Source of the DNA: Desulfobacterales bacterium C00003106 | GTDB lineage: Bacteria; Desulfobacterota; Desulfobacteria; Desulfobacterales; C00003106 | Length of the DNA stretch: 6,140 bases | Reading direction: 5' to 3' | Assembly (NCBI GenBank): GCA_001751015.1 | Contig: MAXM01000370.1 | Span: 1-6,140, forward strand | Shown: piece by piece, positions 1 through 6,052 of the stretch | How the letters are laid out: every line of letters begins with the position of its first letter | Numbering within the stretch: the first letter of the stretch is position 1 | The notes under the pieces: model-generated | Databases searched by the model: none | What the model saw: only the letters and a program-made list of their open reading frames with translations | What the model was told of the DNA's origin: nothing | Made by a program: the position numbers and the translations under genes

Positions 1-1041
1 CTTTTAAGCCCTGACACCATTCTGGGACTGGTTGAAAAGCACCGGCGCGAGACAGGGTCTGTGACCATTCTAAGCGCAAGGAGACCTGATCCTTTCGGGC
101 ACGGGAGGGTAATAACCGAGGGAAAAAATGTTCTGCGCATTGTGGAGGAGGCGGATGCCGGGTCCGAAGAAAGAGGGGTTAATCTGATCAACTCAGGGAT
201 TTATTGTATAAGAACAGACCTGATCAGGGAACTTCTTGGGGACCTGGATGCGGACAATGCGCAGGGAGAATTCTATTTGACGGACGTTGTTGAAAAGGCG
301 CACAAAATGGGGAGACCCGCTGTCAGTATGGAGGTCGGAGATCCGGAAGAGATACTCGGGGTGAATACGAGGGTCGATCTTGCCCGGGCTGAGGCATTAA
401 TAAGGAGAGAGAAGACGCGCGACCTTATGTTGGACGGTGTGACTATTCAGGCGCCGGATTCAGTTGTTGTGGACCAGACAGTGCGGGTCGGGGCGGACAC
501 AGTGATTTATCCGAACAATTATCTCTTTGGCGGCACAACGATAGGAGCCGGATGCACAATAGAGCCGAACTGTCTTATTGTAGACAGCGTGATCGAAGAC
601 GGCGCTCGGGTTCGGTGCTCATCGGTCATTGAAGAAAGCCATCTTGAAAAAGGGTGCAGCATCGGACCGTTCGCTCACCTGCGTCCGGGAGCGCATATTG
701 CTTCGCGCGCCAAGATCGGGAATTTTGTGGAGATAAAGAAATCTCATATTGGAGAAGGGTCAAAGGTGAGCCACCTGACCTATATCGGAGACACGGATGT
801 AGGAAGGGATGTAAACGTGGGCGCCGGTACTATAACGTGTAATTATGACGGAAAGAAGAAGCACAAGACCGTTATCGGCGATGGGTCATTTATTGGTAGC
901 AATACAGAACTGGTTGCGCCTGTGAAGATAGGCAGGAAGGCCCTTATAGGGGCCGGCTCGACCATTACGAAAGATGTGCCGGATGGATATTTGGCCGTGG
1001 GACGCTCACGACAGAAGAACCTGATAAAGCTGAATGAATAA
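1..1041 (+). CDS. glmU: GlmU, bifunctional UDP-GlcNAc pyrophosphorylase / GlcN-1-P acetyltransferase (5'-truncated by window)
   Basis: Cytoplasmic enzyme that acetylates glucosamine-1-phosphate and then couples GlcNAc-1-P to UTP, giving UDP-GlcNAc for peptidoglycan and lipopolysaccharide. The frame is open from base 1, so the start lies upstream; the GTG at 61 is internal. The 346 visible residues begin near the PLL(S/T) motif of the uridylyltransferase domain. INSGIYC (from visible residue 63) and NAQGEFYLTD (from 86) are typical of that domain, and GVNTRVDLARAE follows. Hexapeptide repeats of a left-handed beta-helix then run to the C-terminus. The acetyltransferase signature is clear: RPGA, NFVEIKK, SHLTYIGD with the catalytic His at visible residue 258 (E. 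coli His363), and GAGTITCNYDG. That alignment puts the missing N-terminus at about 105-110 residues, including the nucleotide-binding G-x-G-T-R-M loop. glmS follows after 34 bases, suggesting an operon. Identity is very secure. Confidence 0.97.
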   Translation, partial: LLSPDTILGLVEKHRRETGSVTILSARRPDPFGHGRVITEGKNVLRIVEEADAGSEERGVNLINSGIYCIRTDLIRELLGDLDADNAQGEFYLTDVVEKAHKMGRPAVSMEVGDPEEILGVNTRVDLARAEALIRREKTRDLMLDGVTIQAPDSVVVDQTVRVGADTVIYPNNYLFGGTTIGAGCTIEPNCLIVDSVIEDGARVRCSSVIEESHLEKGCSIGPFAHLRPGAHIASRAKIGNFVEIKKSHIGEGSKVSHLTYIGDTDVGRDVNVGAGTITCNYDGKKKHKTVIGDGSFIGSNTELVAPVKIGRKALIGAGSTITKDVPDGYLAVGRSRQKNLIKLNE

Positions 1042-1064
1042 CTAACACTCCTACTCGAAGAAAC

Positions 1065-1071
1065 AGAGGTG
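1065..1071 (+). promoter_or_regulatory. Ribosome binding site of glmS
   Basis: AGAGGTG lies four bases before the ATG at 1076. It fixes the start that gives the MCGIVGY N-terminus. The 34-base glmU-glmS gap is too short for a glmS ribozyme. Confidence 0.7.
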
Positions 1072-1075
1072 TATC

Positions 1076-2905
1076 ATGTGTGGTATTGTAGGCTATATCG
1101 GATGCGAGGATTCTGTTCCGATTTTGTTGGACGGGTTGAGGAGGCTGGAATATAGAGGATACGATTCCGCCGGGATCGCGGTAATCCGGGAATCCGGATT
1201 GGTTGTATGCAGATGTATGGGAAAGATAGCTGAACTCGAAAAACGTCTTGCAAAGACGCCTTTGTCCGGATCGACCGGGTTGGGCCATACACGGTGGGCC
1301 ACACACGGGAGACCGTCGGACGCAAACGCGCATCCGCATGTGGCGGGGTCTGTTGTTCTGGTCCACAACGGAATTGTTGAGAACTACTCCGAGTTGAAGA
1401 AGGAACTCATGGCAAGAGGCCGGGTTTTTTCTTCGGAAACCGACAGTGAAGTGATTGCGCATCTTATAGACGAGGAGCTTGAGGCAGGCAAGACGTTCGA
1501 GGATGGGGTAAGAGACGCCCTTGGCTTGCTGAAAGGATCATACGCTGTTTTGGTGCTGAACGAAAAGGAACCTGATTGCCTGATAGCCGCGAGAAAAGAG
1601 AGTCCGTTAGTCATTGGAGAAGGCGATAACGAATTTTTTGTGGCATCGGATATACCCGCCATCCTGAACCAGACGAACCGGATAACCTTTCTCGAAGATG
1701 GCGACATAGTAGTTCTTTCAGGAAAGGGATTCAAGATCACCGATCAGGAAGGAAAGCATATCACAAGGCCGGTCAAGACAATAAGCTGGTCCGGTGTCAT
1801 GGCCGAAAAGGGAGGGTACAAGCACTTCATGCTCAAGGAGATATTCGAGCAGCCACGCGCCATCATCGACACCTTTCGCGGACGCCTTATGCCCTCAGAA
1901 GCGAATGTCTCTTTTGAAGATATGAATATCTCCCAAGAGAGACTTCGCAAGATCAGTAAGATAGTAATTGTGGCTTGTGGGACGTCGTGGCACGCAGGCC
2001 TGATCGGAAAATTTCTGATTGAGGAATATTGCCGGATACCTGTTGAGGTAGATCTCGGTTCAGAGTTCCGATACCGCGACCCGATTATAGACGAAGATGT
2101 CCTTGTGATAGGTATCTCGCAGTCCGGCGAGACAGCAGATACCCTCGCTGCCATGAAAGAAGCAGCATCGAAAGGGGCGTTGCTTCTCGCTCTCTGTAAT
2201 GTTGTGGAAAGCAGTGTGGTGCGAATGTCGGATGGGATTATTTATACGCACGCGGGACCTGAAATAGGCGTTGCGTCAACAAAGGCGTTTACGACTCAGA
2301 TAGTGGCCCTGTATATGTTCACCATTTATATCGCGAGGCTGCGTAACCGGATGTCAGAAGAGACGGCCTCAAAGATGATTGATGACCTCAAGCGACTTCC
2401 TCGTTTAATGGAACAGGAACTCAAGGATGATAAGATCGTGAAGAAAATCGCCAGAAAGTATGCAAGCGCCCGGGATTTCCTGTACCTCGGGAGAGGAATA
2501 TCATATCCGGTTGCATTGGAAGGCGCTCTGAAACTGAAAGAGATCTCTTATATACACGCCGAGGGATATCCTGCCGGTGAGATGAAACATGGACCAATCG
2601 CCTTGATCGATGAGAGCATGCCTGTGGTGATACTCGCGGCAAAGGGCAAAACGTATGAGAAGGTCCTGGCGAACATCGAGGAAGTGCTTGCACGGGGAGG
2701 GCGTGTAATTGGAGTCTGCGAAGAAGGAGACACCGAAGTAGCCGAGAAGGTCCATGACGTTCTTAGAATTCCCGGTACATCGCCCGCGTTGATGCCTGTA
2801 ATGCTTACGTTACCCCTTCAACTGCTTGCCTACCACATCGCGGTTCTTCGCGGGACCGACGTGGATCAGCCGAGAAACCTGGCCAAGAGTGTGACAGTCG
2901 AATGA
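1076..2905 (+). CDS. glmS: GlmS, glutamine--fructose-6-phosphate aminotransferase (isomerizing)
   Basis: First committed enzyme of hexosamine synthesis: fructose-6-phosphate plus glutamine gives glucosamine-6-phosphate plus glutamate, in the cytoplasm. At 609 residues it is full length for the family. The N-terminal class II glutamine amidotransferase domain (about 2-240) starts MCGIVGY, so Met removal exposes the catalytic Cys. HTRWATHG (71-78), HNGI with Asn98-Gly99 for the oxyanion hole, and ETD (121-123) are present. Two SIS sugar-isomerase domains follow: CGTS (301-304), SQSGET (348-353), TKAFTTQ (402-408), LEGALKLKEISYIHAEG (481-497) and HGP (505-507) carrying the ring-opening His. The C-terminus DQPRNLAKSVTVE is the hallmark tail that shapes the active site and the ammonia channel. 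No key residue is missing. It sits directly behind glmU, so two steps of one pathway are adjacent. Confidence 0.98.
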   Translation: MCGIVGYIGCEDSVPILLDGLRRLEYRGYDSAGIAVIRESGLVVCRCMGKIAELEKRLAKTPLSGSTGLGHTRWATHGRPSDANAHPHVAGSVVLVHNGIVENYSELKKELMARGRVFSSETDSEVIAHLIDEELEAGKTFEDGVRDALGLLKGSYAVLVLNEKEPDCLIAARKESPLVIGEGDNEFFVASDIPAILNQTNRITFLEDGDIVVLSGKGFKITDQEGKHITRPVKTISWSGVMAEKGGYKHFMLKEIFEQPRAIIDTFRGRLMPSEANVSFEDMNISQERLRKISKIVIVACGTSWHAGLIGKFLIEEYCRIPVEVDLGSEFRYRDPIIDEDVLVIGISQSGETADTLAAMKEAASKGALLLALCNVVESSVVRMSDGIIYTHAGPEIGVASTKAFTTQIVALYMFTIYIARLRNRMSEETASKMIDDLKRLPRLMEQELKDDKIVKKIARKYASARDFLYLGRGISYPVALEGALKLKEISYIHAEGYPAGEMKHGPIALIDESMPVVILAAKGKTYEKVLANIEEVLARGGRVIGVCEEGDTEVAEKVHDVLRIPGTSPALMPVMLTLPLQLLAYHIAVLRGTDVDQPRNLAKSVTVE

Positions 2906-2945
2906 CACATTGACTGATTGGAAAGGGCCGGGCGCGAAAATCCGC

Positions 2946-2975
2946 TTGACTTTTGCAGGTCGTGGATTGTAAGAT
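2946..2975 (+). promoter_or_regulatory. Predicted sigma-70-type promoter for the zapB-like/zapA unit
   Basis: TTGACT (2946-2951) and TAAGAT (2970-2975) are separated by 18 bases. The -35 box matches consensus at five of six positions and the -10 at four. Transcription would begin near 2982, leaving a leader of about 120 bases before the GTG at 3102. It is the best promoter match I see in the window and lies just after glmS, which suggests a new transcription unit here. No intrinsic terminator for glmS is visible between 2906 and 2945. Confidence 0.6.
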
Positions 2976-3089
2976 TAACTATTCTTTATAAGAGAGAGGA
3001 ACGGTTTGCGCTTTTTTTCAAAGAAGAAGTGAAAATAGAGAATTGAATGATGTCAGTTGCCCGAGGTTGATAAAAATATTGTAATATTT

Positions 3090-3093
3090 GGAG
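3090..3093 (+). promoter_or_regulatory. Shine-Dalgarno that decides the start of the zapB-like gene
   Basis: GGAG ends eight bases before the GTG at 3102. The longer alternative start (TTG at 3057) has no comparable purine-rich site in front of it, so the GTG is preferred. Confidence 0.6.
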
Positions 3094-3101
3094 CTGAAGT
3101 T

Positions 3102-3347
3102 GTGAGTGAAGACATAATTTGGGAACAGTTTAGCAGACTTGAGGACAAAGTATCCGAGCTTATCAGCACTTGTCAGACACTGGAAGAAGAAAAGGCGGAT
3201 CTCATTTCCAGACTCGCGGAAACAGAGAGAATACTGGGCGAAAGGGATACTGAGAACAAGCGGCTTTTGGAAGAAAGGACGGCTATTCGGAGCAAGATAG
3301 ACAATGTGTTGCTCAAACTGGAAGGCGTGTCATCCACATCGGGTTGA
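3102..3347 (+). CDS. Small coiled-coil protein, ZapB-like cell division factor
   Basis: An 81-residue acidic protein, almost entirely predicted coiled coil from about residue 8 to 75, with heptad-like runs such as FSRLEDKVSELI, LEEEKADLISRLAETE and ENKRLLEERTAIRSKIDNVLLKLEG. There is no signal peptide or membrane segment. Size and composition match the short ZapB-type proteins often encoded just before zapA in Desulfobacterota; ZapB stabilises the FtsZ ring through ZapA. I chose the GTG start because GGAG sits eight bases upstream. A TTG at 3057 would add 15 residues but lacks a ribosome binding site. zapA begins nine bases after the stop, implying co-translation. Coiled coils converge easily in sequence, so the ZapB name rests mainly on size and neighbour; it could be an unrelated coiled-coil partner. 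Confidence 0.75.
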   Translation: MSEDIIWEQFSRLEDKVSELISTCQTLEEEKADLISRLAETERILGERDTENKRLLEERTAIRSKIDNVLLKLEGVSSTSG

Positions 3348-3356
3348 TAAGGGGCA

Positions 3357-3746
3357 TTGAATTCGGTTATTGAAATAAAGCTGTTGGGACAGGTCTACGG
3401 TCTCAAGACAGACCTTAACATCTCTCAGACAAAGGCTATCGCCAAATGTGTGGAGGAGAAGGTTGAGGAGGCGGACAAGGATTCAGAAGGACACAGCAGA
3501 CTCGATACGGCTGTCCTGGCTGCATTGGATATTGCCGGTGATTTCCTGGAACTGCAAGAAAAACATGCCAACCTGATTGACGGTATTGTAACGCGTTCAG
3601 AGTTCCTGTTGCGCAGAATTGAGACCAAACGTCTTGAGAGTATAGCAAAACGTTCGGCAATGCCTGATGCCAGGTGTTCGTCGTCCGGGGATGATGGTCT
3701 ATGTCATGGAAGGGAAGATGAGGACTCAAGGCCGGAAGGCGCTTAG
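3357..3746 (+). CDS. zapA: ZapA, FtsZ-ring-associated cell division protein
   Basis: Small cytoplasmic protein that cross-links FtsZ protofilaments at midcell. The N-terminal segment NSVIEIKLLGQVYGLKTD is the usual ZapA beta-hairpin opening (V-x-I-x-I-L-G-x-x-Y-x-L-K). It is followed by an amphipathic helix containing a DTAVLAALDIAGDFLELQEKH stretch, the conserved (D/R)xAVLAALNIAxELL-type region, and then a coiled-coil dimerisation helix to about residue 97. The start is a TTG at 3357; TAAGG (3348-3352) ends four bases before it, and this start gives the normal N-terminus. At 129 residues it is longer than the usual 90-110. The last 30 or so residues are hydrophilic and low in helix-forming pattern, including a DGLCHGREDEDSRPEGA end, and look like a non-conserved tail. 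The upstream coiled-coil gene and downstream 6S RNA reproduce a conserved zapA-ssrS neighbourhood. Confidence 0.88.
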   Translation: MNSVIEIKLLGQVYGLKTDLNISQTKAIAKCVEEKVEEADKDSEGHSRLDTAVLAALDIAGDFLELQEKHANLIDGIVTRSEFLLRRIETKRLESIAKRSAMPDARCSSSGDDGLCHGREDEDSRPEGA

Positions 3747-3849
3747 TGTGAGCATAGCGTGGACCCTTCAGTTCGTGCAGGGTCTCTGCATGACATTAAG
3801 AGAAGATCGCACAAGAGAGATTTCTGTAAGGGTATCGTCAATAGGACTG

Positions 3850-4046
3850 GATGTTGCCCCTGCGGTGTTTGTTATTGTCAGACGTTTTTTTGAGCCAACA
3901 CTTTATTGCATGGGAAGCCTCACTTGCTTTGGTGCGCATGTTCCTCAGTTGTGGAAAAGCCTTAAGAAGCAACAGGATTCCCGCCTTGATGAGCTAAAGG
4001 CTCTCAAAAAAAGCTGGCAAAACGGCACAAGGTGGGGGCAATTTAC
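3850..4046 (+). ncRNA. ssrS: 6S RNA, regulator of housekeeping RNA polymerase
   Basis: 6S RNA mimics an open promoter and sequesters sigma-70 RNA polymerase, especially in stationary phase. The outer closing stem pairs TTGCCCC (3854-3860) with GGGGCAA (4035-4041). The inner closing stem pairs GTG-TT-GTT (within 3865-3873) with AACGGCAC (4021-4028) with a small bulge. A central bubble follows. On its 3' side TTGA-T-GAGC (3986-3994) folds with GCTCTCAA (4000-4007) around a five-base loop, matching the 3'-bubble hairpin of E. coli 6S RNA. The terminal arm holds GGAA/TTCC and CAC/GTG pairings. AGCCTTAA near 3958-3965 and TGAGCC at 3891-3896 are also found in E. coli 6S RNA. The position directly after zapA is its conserved location. 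Ends are estimated to within about ten bases. I found no convincing dedicated promoter, so the RNA may be processed from a zapA transcript. Confidence 0.88.
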
Positions 4047-4083
4047 ACCAGTAGTTATTGCCGTATGTGCCTTCTTTCCTATG

Positions 4084-4208
4084 TATAGACCTTCAGATAA
4101 TTAATTGCACAAGGATAGAGGGAAAAATTCGAGTAAGGCGTACATTGGGGTACGTTGTCGAGGATTTTGACCGATAACGCCGTGCAATTATTTATGTGAA
4201 GGTCTATA
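4084..4208. repeat. 125-bp palindromic element with 27-bp terminal inverted repeats (MITE- or REP-like)
   Basis: The left arm (4084-4110, beginning TATAGACCTTCA and ending TAATTGCAC) is the reverse complement of the right arm (4182-4208) at 25 of 27 positions, with mismatches only at the 13th and 18th bases. The 71-base interior carries a second hairpin: GGCGTAC (4137-4143) with GTACGTT (4150-4156) around a six-base loop, extended loosely by TCGA and AAAA/TTTT pairings. It codes for no protein. Both tips end in TA, which could be target duplications of a mariner-type insertion, but a REP-type element mobilised in trans is equally possible. It lies about 40 bases after the 6S RNA and may also act as a transcript-ending or stabilising structure; there is no T-tract typical of an intrinsic terminator. 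Confidence 0.75.
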
Positions 4209-4464
4209 GTATGCTCTCCATCGACCCATCCACCGATCTATTCCCCAAAACGGGCACGTGAATGATCATCTCATGATTGATGATCTCACAAACCTGACTC
4301 TGACGGCAAAACAGATTCAATGCGGGCAAATCCTGGTGAATGAGACATAGTTATATTATGTCGTCATGTACGAAGGATGCAGCGGCGCTCGGAATTCAGA
4401 TTTTTTTGAAGTGTTGAGAACTCCTGCCGGTATTCCTTAGGGTGAAAAGGTATGTTCCGGATTT
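4209..4464. other. Gene-free stretch between the palindromic element and rny
   Basis: I see no protein-coding gene on either strand here. The only ATG-started frames are short (for example 25 codons at 4273-4350) and lack ribosome binding sites. The stretch holds a hairpin at 4258-4289 and an AT-rich patch around 4351-4359. Candidate promoter boxes (TATTAT at 4354, TTGAAG at 4406) have no acceptable partner at proper spacing, so the rny promoter is unresolved. Confidence 0.6.
4258..4289 (+). repeat. Hairpin / inverted repeat upstream of rny
   Basis: GTGA plus GATCATC (4264-4270) pairs with GATGATC (4279-4285) plus TCAC, giving 11 base pairs with a two-base AT bulge on the left arm and an eight-base loop. 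No T-run follows, so it is not a standard terminator. It could be an operator-like dyad or an RNA structure. Confidence 0.55.
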
Positions 4465-4476
4465 GTGTGTGAAAGG

Positions 4477-4488
4477 GGGCGTACGCCC
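4477..4488. promoter_or_regulatory. Palindrome overlapping the rny ribosome binding site
   Basis: GGGCGTACGCCC is a perfect 12-bp palindrome that ends at the base before the rny ATG. The Shine-Dalgarno run GAAAGGGGG (4471-4479) supplies its first three Gs. In the mRNA GGGC could pair with GCCC around a GUAC loop and partly mask the ribosome binding site. Whether it regulates anything is inference. Confidence 0.5.
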
Positions 4489-6051
4489 ATGAATGGTATC
4501 TATGTTGTTATATTGTGCGTTGTGGTCTTTGCCGGCGCGTTTGCTTCGGCGTTATGGATCAACAACAGGTTGTATCTTGAAAAGAAAAGAGCTGCTGAAG
4601 CCGAGGCGGAAAGGATGCTTGCCGAGGCGAAGAAGGCTGGCGAAACCACTGCGCGTGAGGCGCGTCTCCAGGTTAGAGATGAGCAGTACCAGTTAAAGAG
4701 CGAGCTTGAAGAGGAAGTCAAGGGACAAAGAGATGAGCTGAAGAAAGAGGAAAAACGGATTTTGGAAAGATCCGGTCAGCTCGATCGAAAAGCCGATTCC
4801 CTGGAACGGAGAGAGAATGAGACCTCGAAAAAAGAGAGGAGATTGGCGCAAAGAACCTCCGGGATAGAGGCAAAAGAGAAAAAATGCGATTTGTTGATGG
4901 AGGAACAGAAGAAGAAATTAGAAGAGATTTCCGGGTGCTCTGCCGAGGAAGCAAAAGCGCGTTTGATGGAGAGAGTCGAAAGCGAGGCGCGTTTTGAATG
5001 CGCAAAACTGATCAAGCGCATAGAAAATGAGGCCCGTGAACAATGTGACAAGAAATCCAAAGAGATAATTTGTACGGCGATTCAAAGGTATGCCGGAGAC
5101 TATGTTGCCGAAAAGACCGTATCCGTGGTTAACCTGCCGAGTGATGAAATGAAAGGGCGCATCATAGGAAGGGAGGGGCGTAATATCCGGGCGATTGAGG
5201 CGGCTACAGGCATTGACTTGATAATAGATGATACTCCCGAGGCAGTGGTTCTTTCAGGATTTAATCCCGTCCGGCGTGAGGTCGCAAGACTATCCCTGGA
5301 ACGTTTGATAGTTGATGGCAGGATACACCCGGCCCGGATTGAAGCGGTGGTCAAAGAGATTACGAAAGAACTGGATGGCGCGATGCGGGAGGCTGGTGAA
5401 CGAGCAGCCTTTGACCTCGGAGTTCATGGCATACATTCGGACCTGATCTATCAGCTCGGCAAGCTCAAATTTCGGACCAGTTATGCGCAGAATGTGCTGC
5501 AGCATTCCATAGAGGTCGGGTTCCTGGCGGGAATCATGGCTGACGAGCTTGGGATGAATCTGAAAATGGCGCGTCGCGCCGGGCTGCTTCATGATATCGG
5601 CAAAGCGGTAGATCATGAAGCAGAGGGGTCCCATGCAGTGCTCGGGGCGAGACTGGCGAAAAAATGCGGAGAACCTCCGGAAATAGTCCATGCGATCGAA
5701 GCACACCATGAAGATGTTCCGCCTGAGTCGATCCTTGCTGTATTGGTACAGGCATCTGACGCGCTGTCAGGCGCGCGACCAGGGGCGCGAAGAGAGATGC
5801 TGGAGACCTATGTCAAGCGCCTGCAGGGTCTGGAAAAGATCGCGAACTCATACCCGGGAATCAAGAAATCATATGCCATTCAGGCGGGTAGAGAACTTAG
5901 AATCCTCGTGGAAAGCGACCGGATATCAGATGAAGAGGCCACGTTGCTCAGCAGGGACGTAGCCAGGAACATAGAAGAAAGCATGACGTATCCCGGACAG
6001 ATCAAGGTGACGGTTATCCGCGAGACGAGAGCCGTGGAACACGCGAAATGA
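4489..6051 (+). CDS. rny: RNase Y, membrane-anchored endoribonuclease (KH/HD domains)
   Basis: Endonuclease that initiates mRNA turnover and processing at the inner face of the membrane. The layout is the full family layout: one N-terminal membrane segment (about residues 4-24, IYVVILCVVVFAGAFASALWI), a long charged coiled coil (about 28-195), a KH RNA-binding domain with the GREG loop (227-230), and an HD hydrolase domain with His339, the HD pair 368-369 in LLHDIGK, HH at 406-407 and Asp424 as likely metal ligands. The length of 520 residues and the HD position coincide with Bacillus subtilis RNase Y (H368, D369). This supports the ATG at 4489, which also has GAAAGGGGG nine bases upstream. 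A GTG at 4465 would add eight residues and is less likely. All catalytic motifs look intact. Confidence 0.96.
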   Translation: MNGIYVVILCVVVFAGAFASALWINNRLYLEKKRAAEAEAERMLAEAKKAGETTAREARLQVRDEQYQLKSELEEEVKGQRDELKKEEKRILERSGQLDRKADSLERRENETSKKERRLAQRTSGIEAKEKKCDLLMEEQKKKLEEISGCSAEEAKARLMERVESEARFECAKLIKRIENEAREQCDKKSKEIICTAIQRYAGDYVAEKTVSVVNLPSDEMKGRIIGREGRNIRAIEAATGIDLIIDDTPEAVVLSGFNPVRREVARLSLERLIVDGRIHPARIEAVVKEITKELDGAMREAGERAAFDLGVHGIHSDLIYQLGKLKFRTSYAQNVLQHSIEVGFLAGIMADELGMNLKMARRAGLLHDIGKAVDHEAEGSHAVLGARLAKKCGEPPEIVHAIEAHHEDVPPESILAVLVQASDALSGARPGARREMLETYVKRLQGLEKIANSYPGIKKSYAIQAGRELRILVESDRISDEEATLLSRDVARNIEESMTYPGQIKVTVIRETRAVEHAK

Positions 6052-6052
6052 C

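Noticed and set aside
61..63. GTG at 61 as the start of glmU
   Set aside because: The same frame is open to base 1 and residues 1-20 already align with the uridylyltransferase domain, so the gene begins upstream of the window.
1041..1075. glmS ribozyme riboswitch before glmS
   Set aside because: The gap is only 34 bases, far shorter than the ribozyme, and it lacks its core motifs.
3057..3101. TTG start giving the coiled-coil protein 15 extra residues
   Set aside because: There is no Shine-Dalgarno before 3057, while GTG 3102 has GGAG at good spacing and yields a compact coiled coil.
3885..3896. T7 run as an intrinsic terminator of zapA
   Set aside because: No GC-rich hairpin immediately precedes it, and it lies inside the 6S RNA where it pairs with the A7 run at 4006-4012.
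3667..4104. A 145-codon open frame overlapping the zapA end and the whole 6S RNA
   Set aside because: It overlaps zapA in another frame and runs through a well-paired structural RNA. The translation shows no domain pattern and no ribosome binding site precedes it. It is a chance frame.
4273..4350. 25-codon ATG frame upstream of rny
   Set aside because: It has no ribosome binding site, no recognisable sequence and starts inside a hairpin loop; no support as a gene.
4350..4442. rny promoter boxes such as TATTAT (4354) or TTGAAG (4406)
   Set aside because: No acceptable partner hexamer is present at 16-18 bases; calling one would be guesswork.
4465..4488. GTG start adding eight residues to RNase Y
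   Set aside because: The added residues are charged and precede the membrane segment. ATG 4489 has the stronger ribosome binding site and gives the canonical 520-residue length with HD at 368-369.
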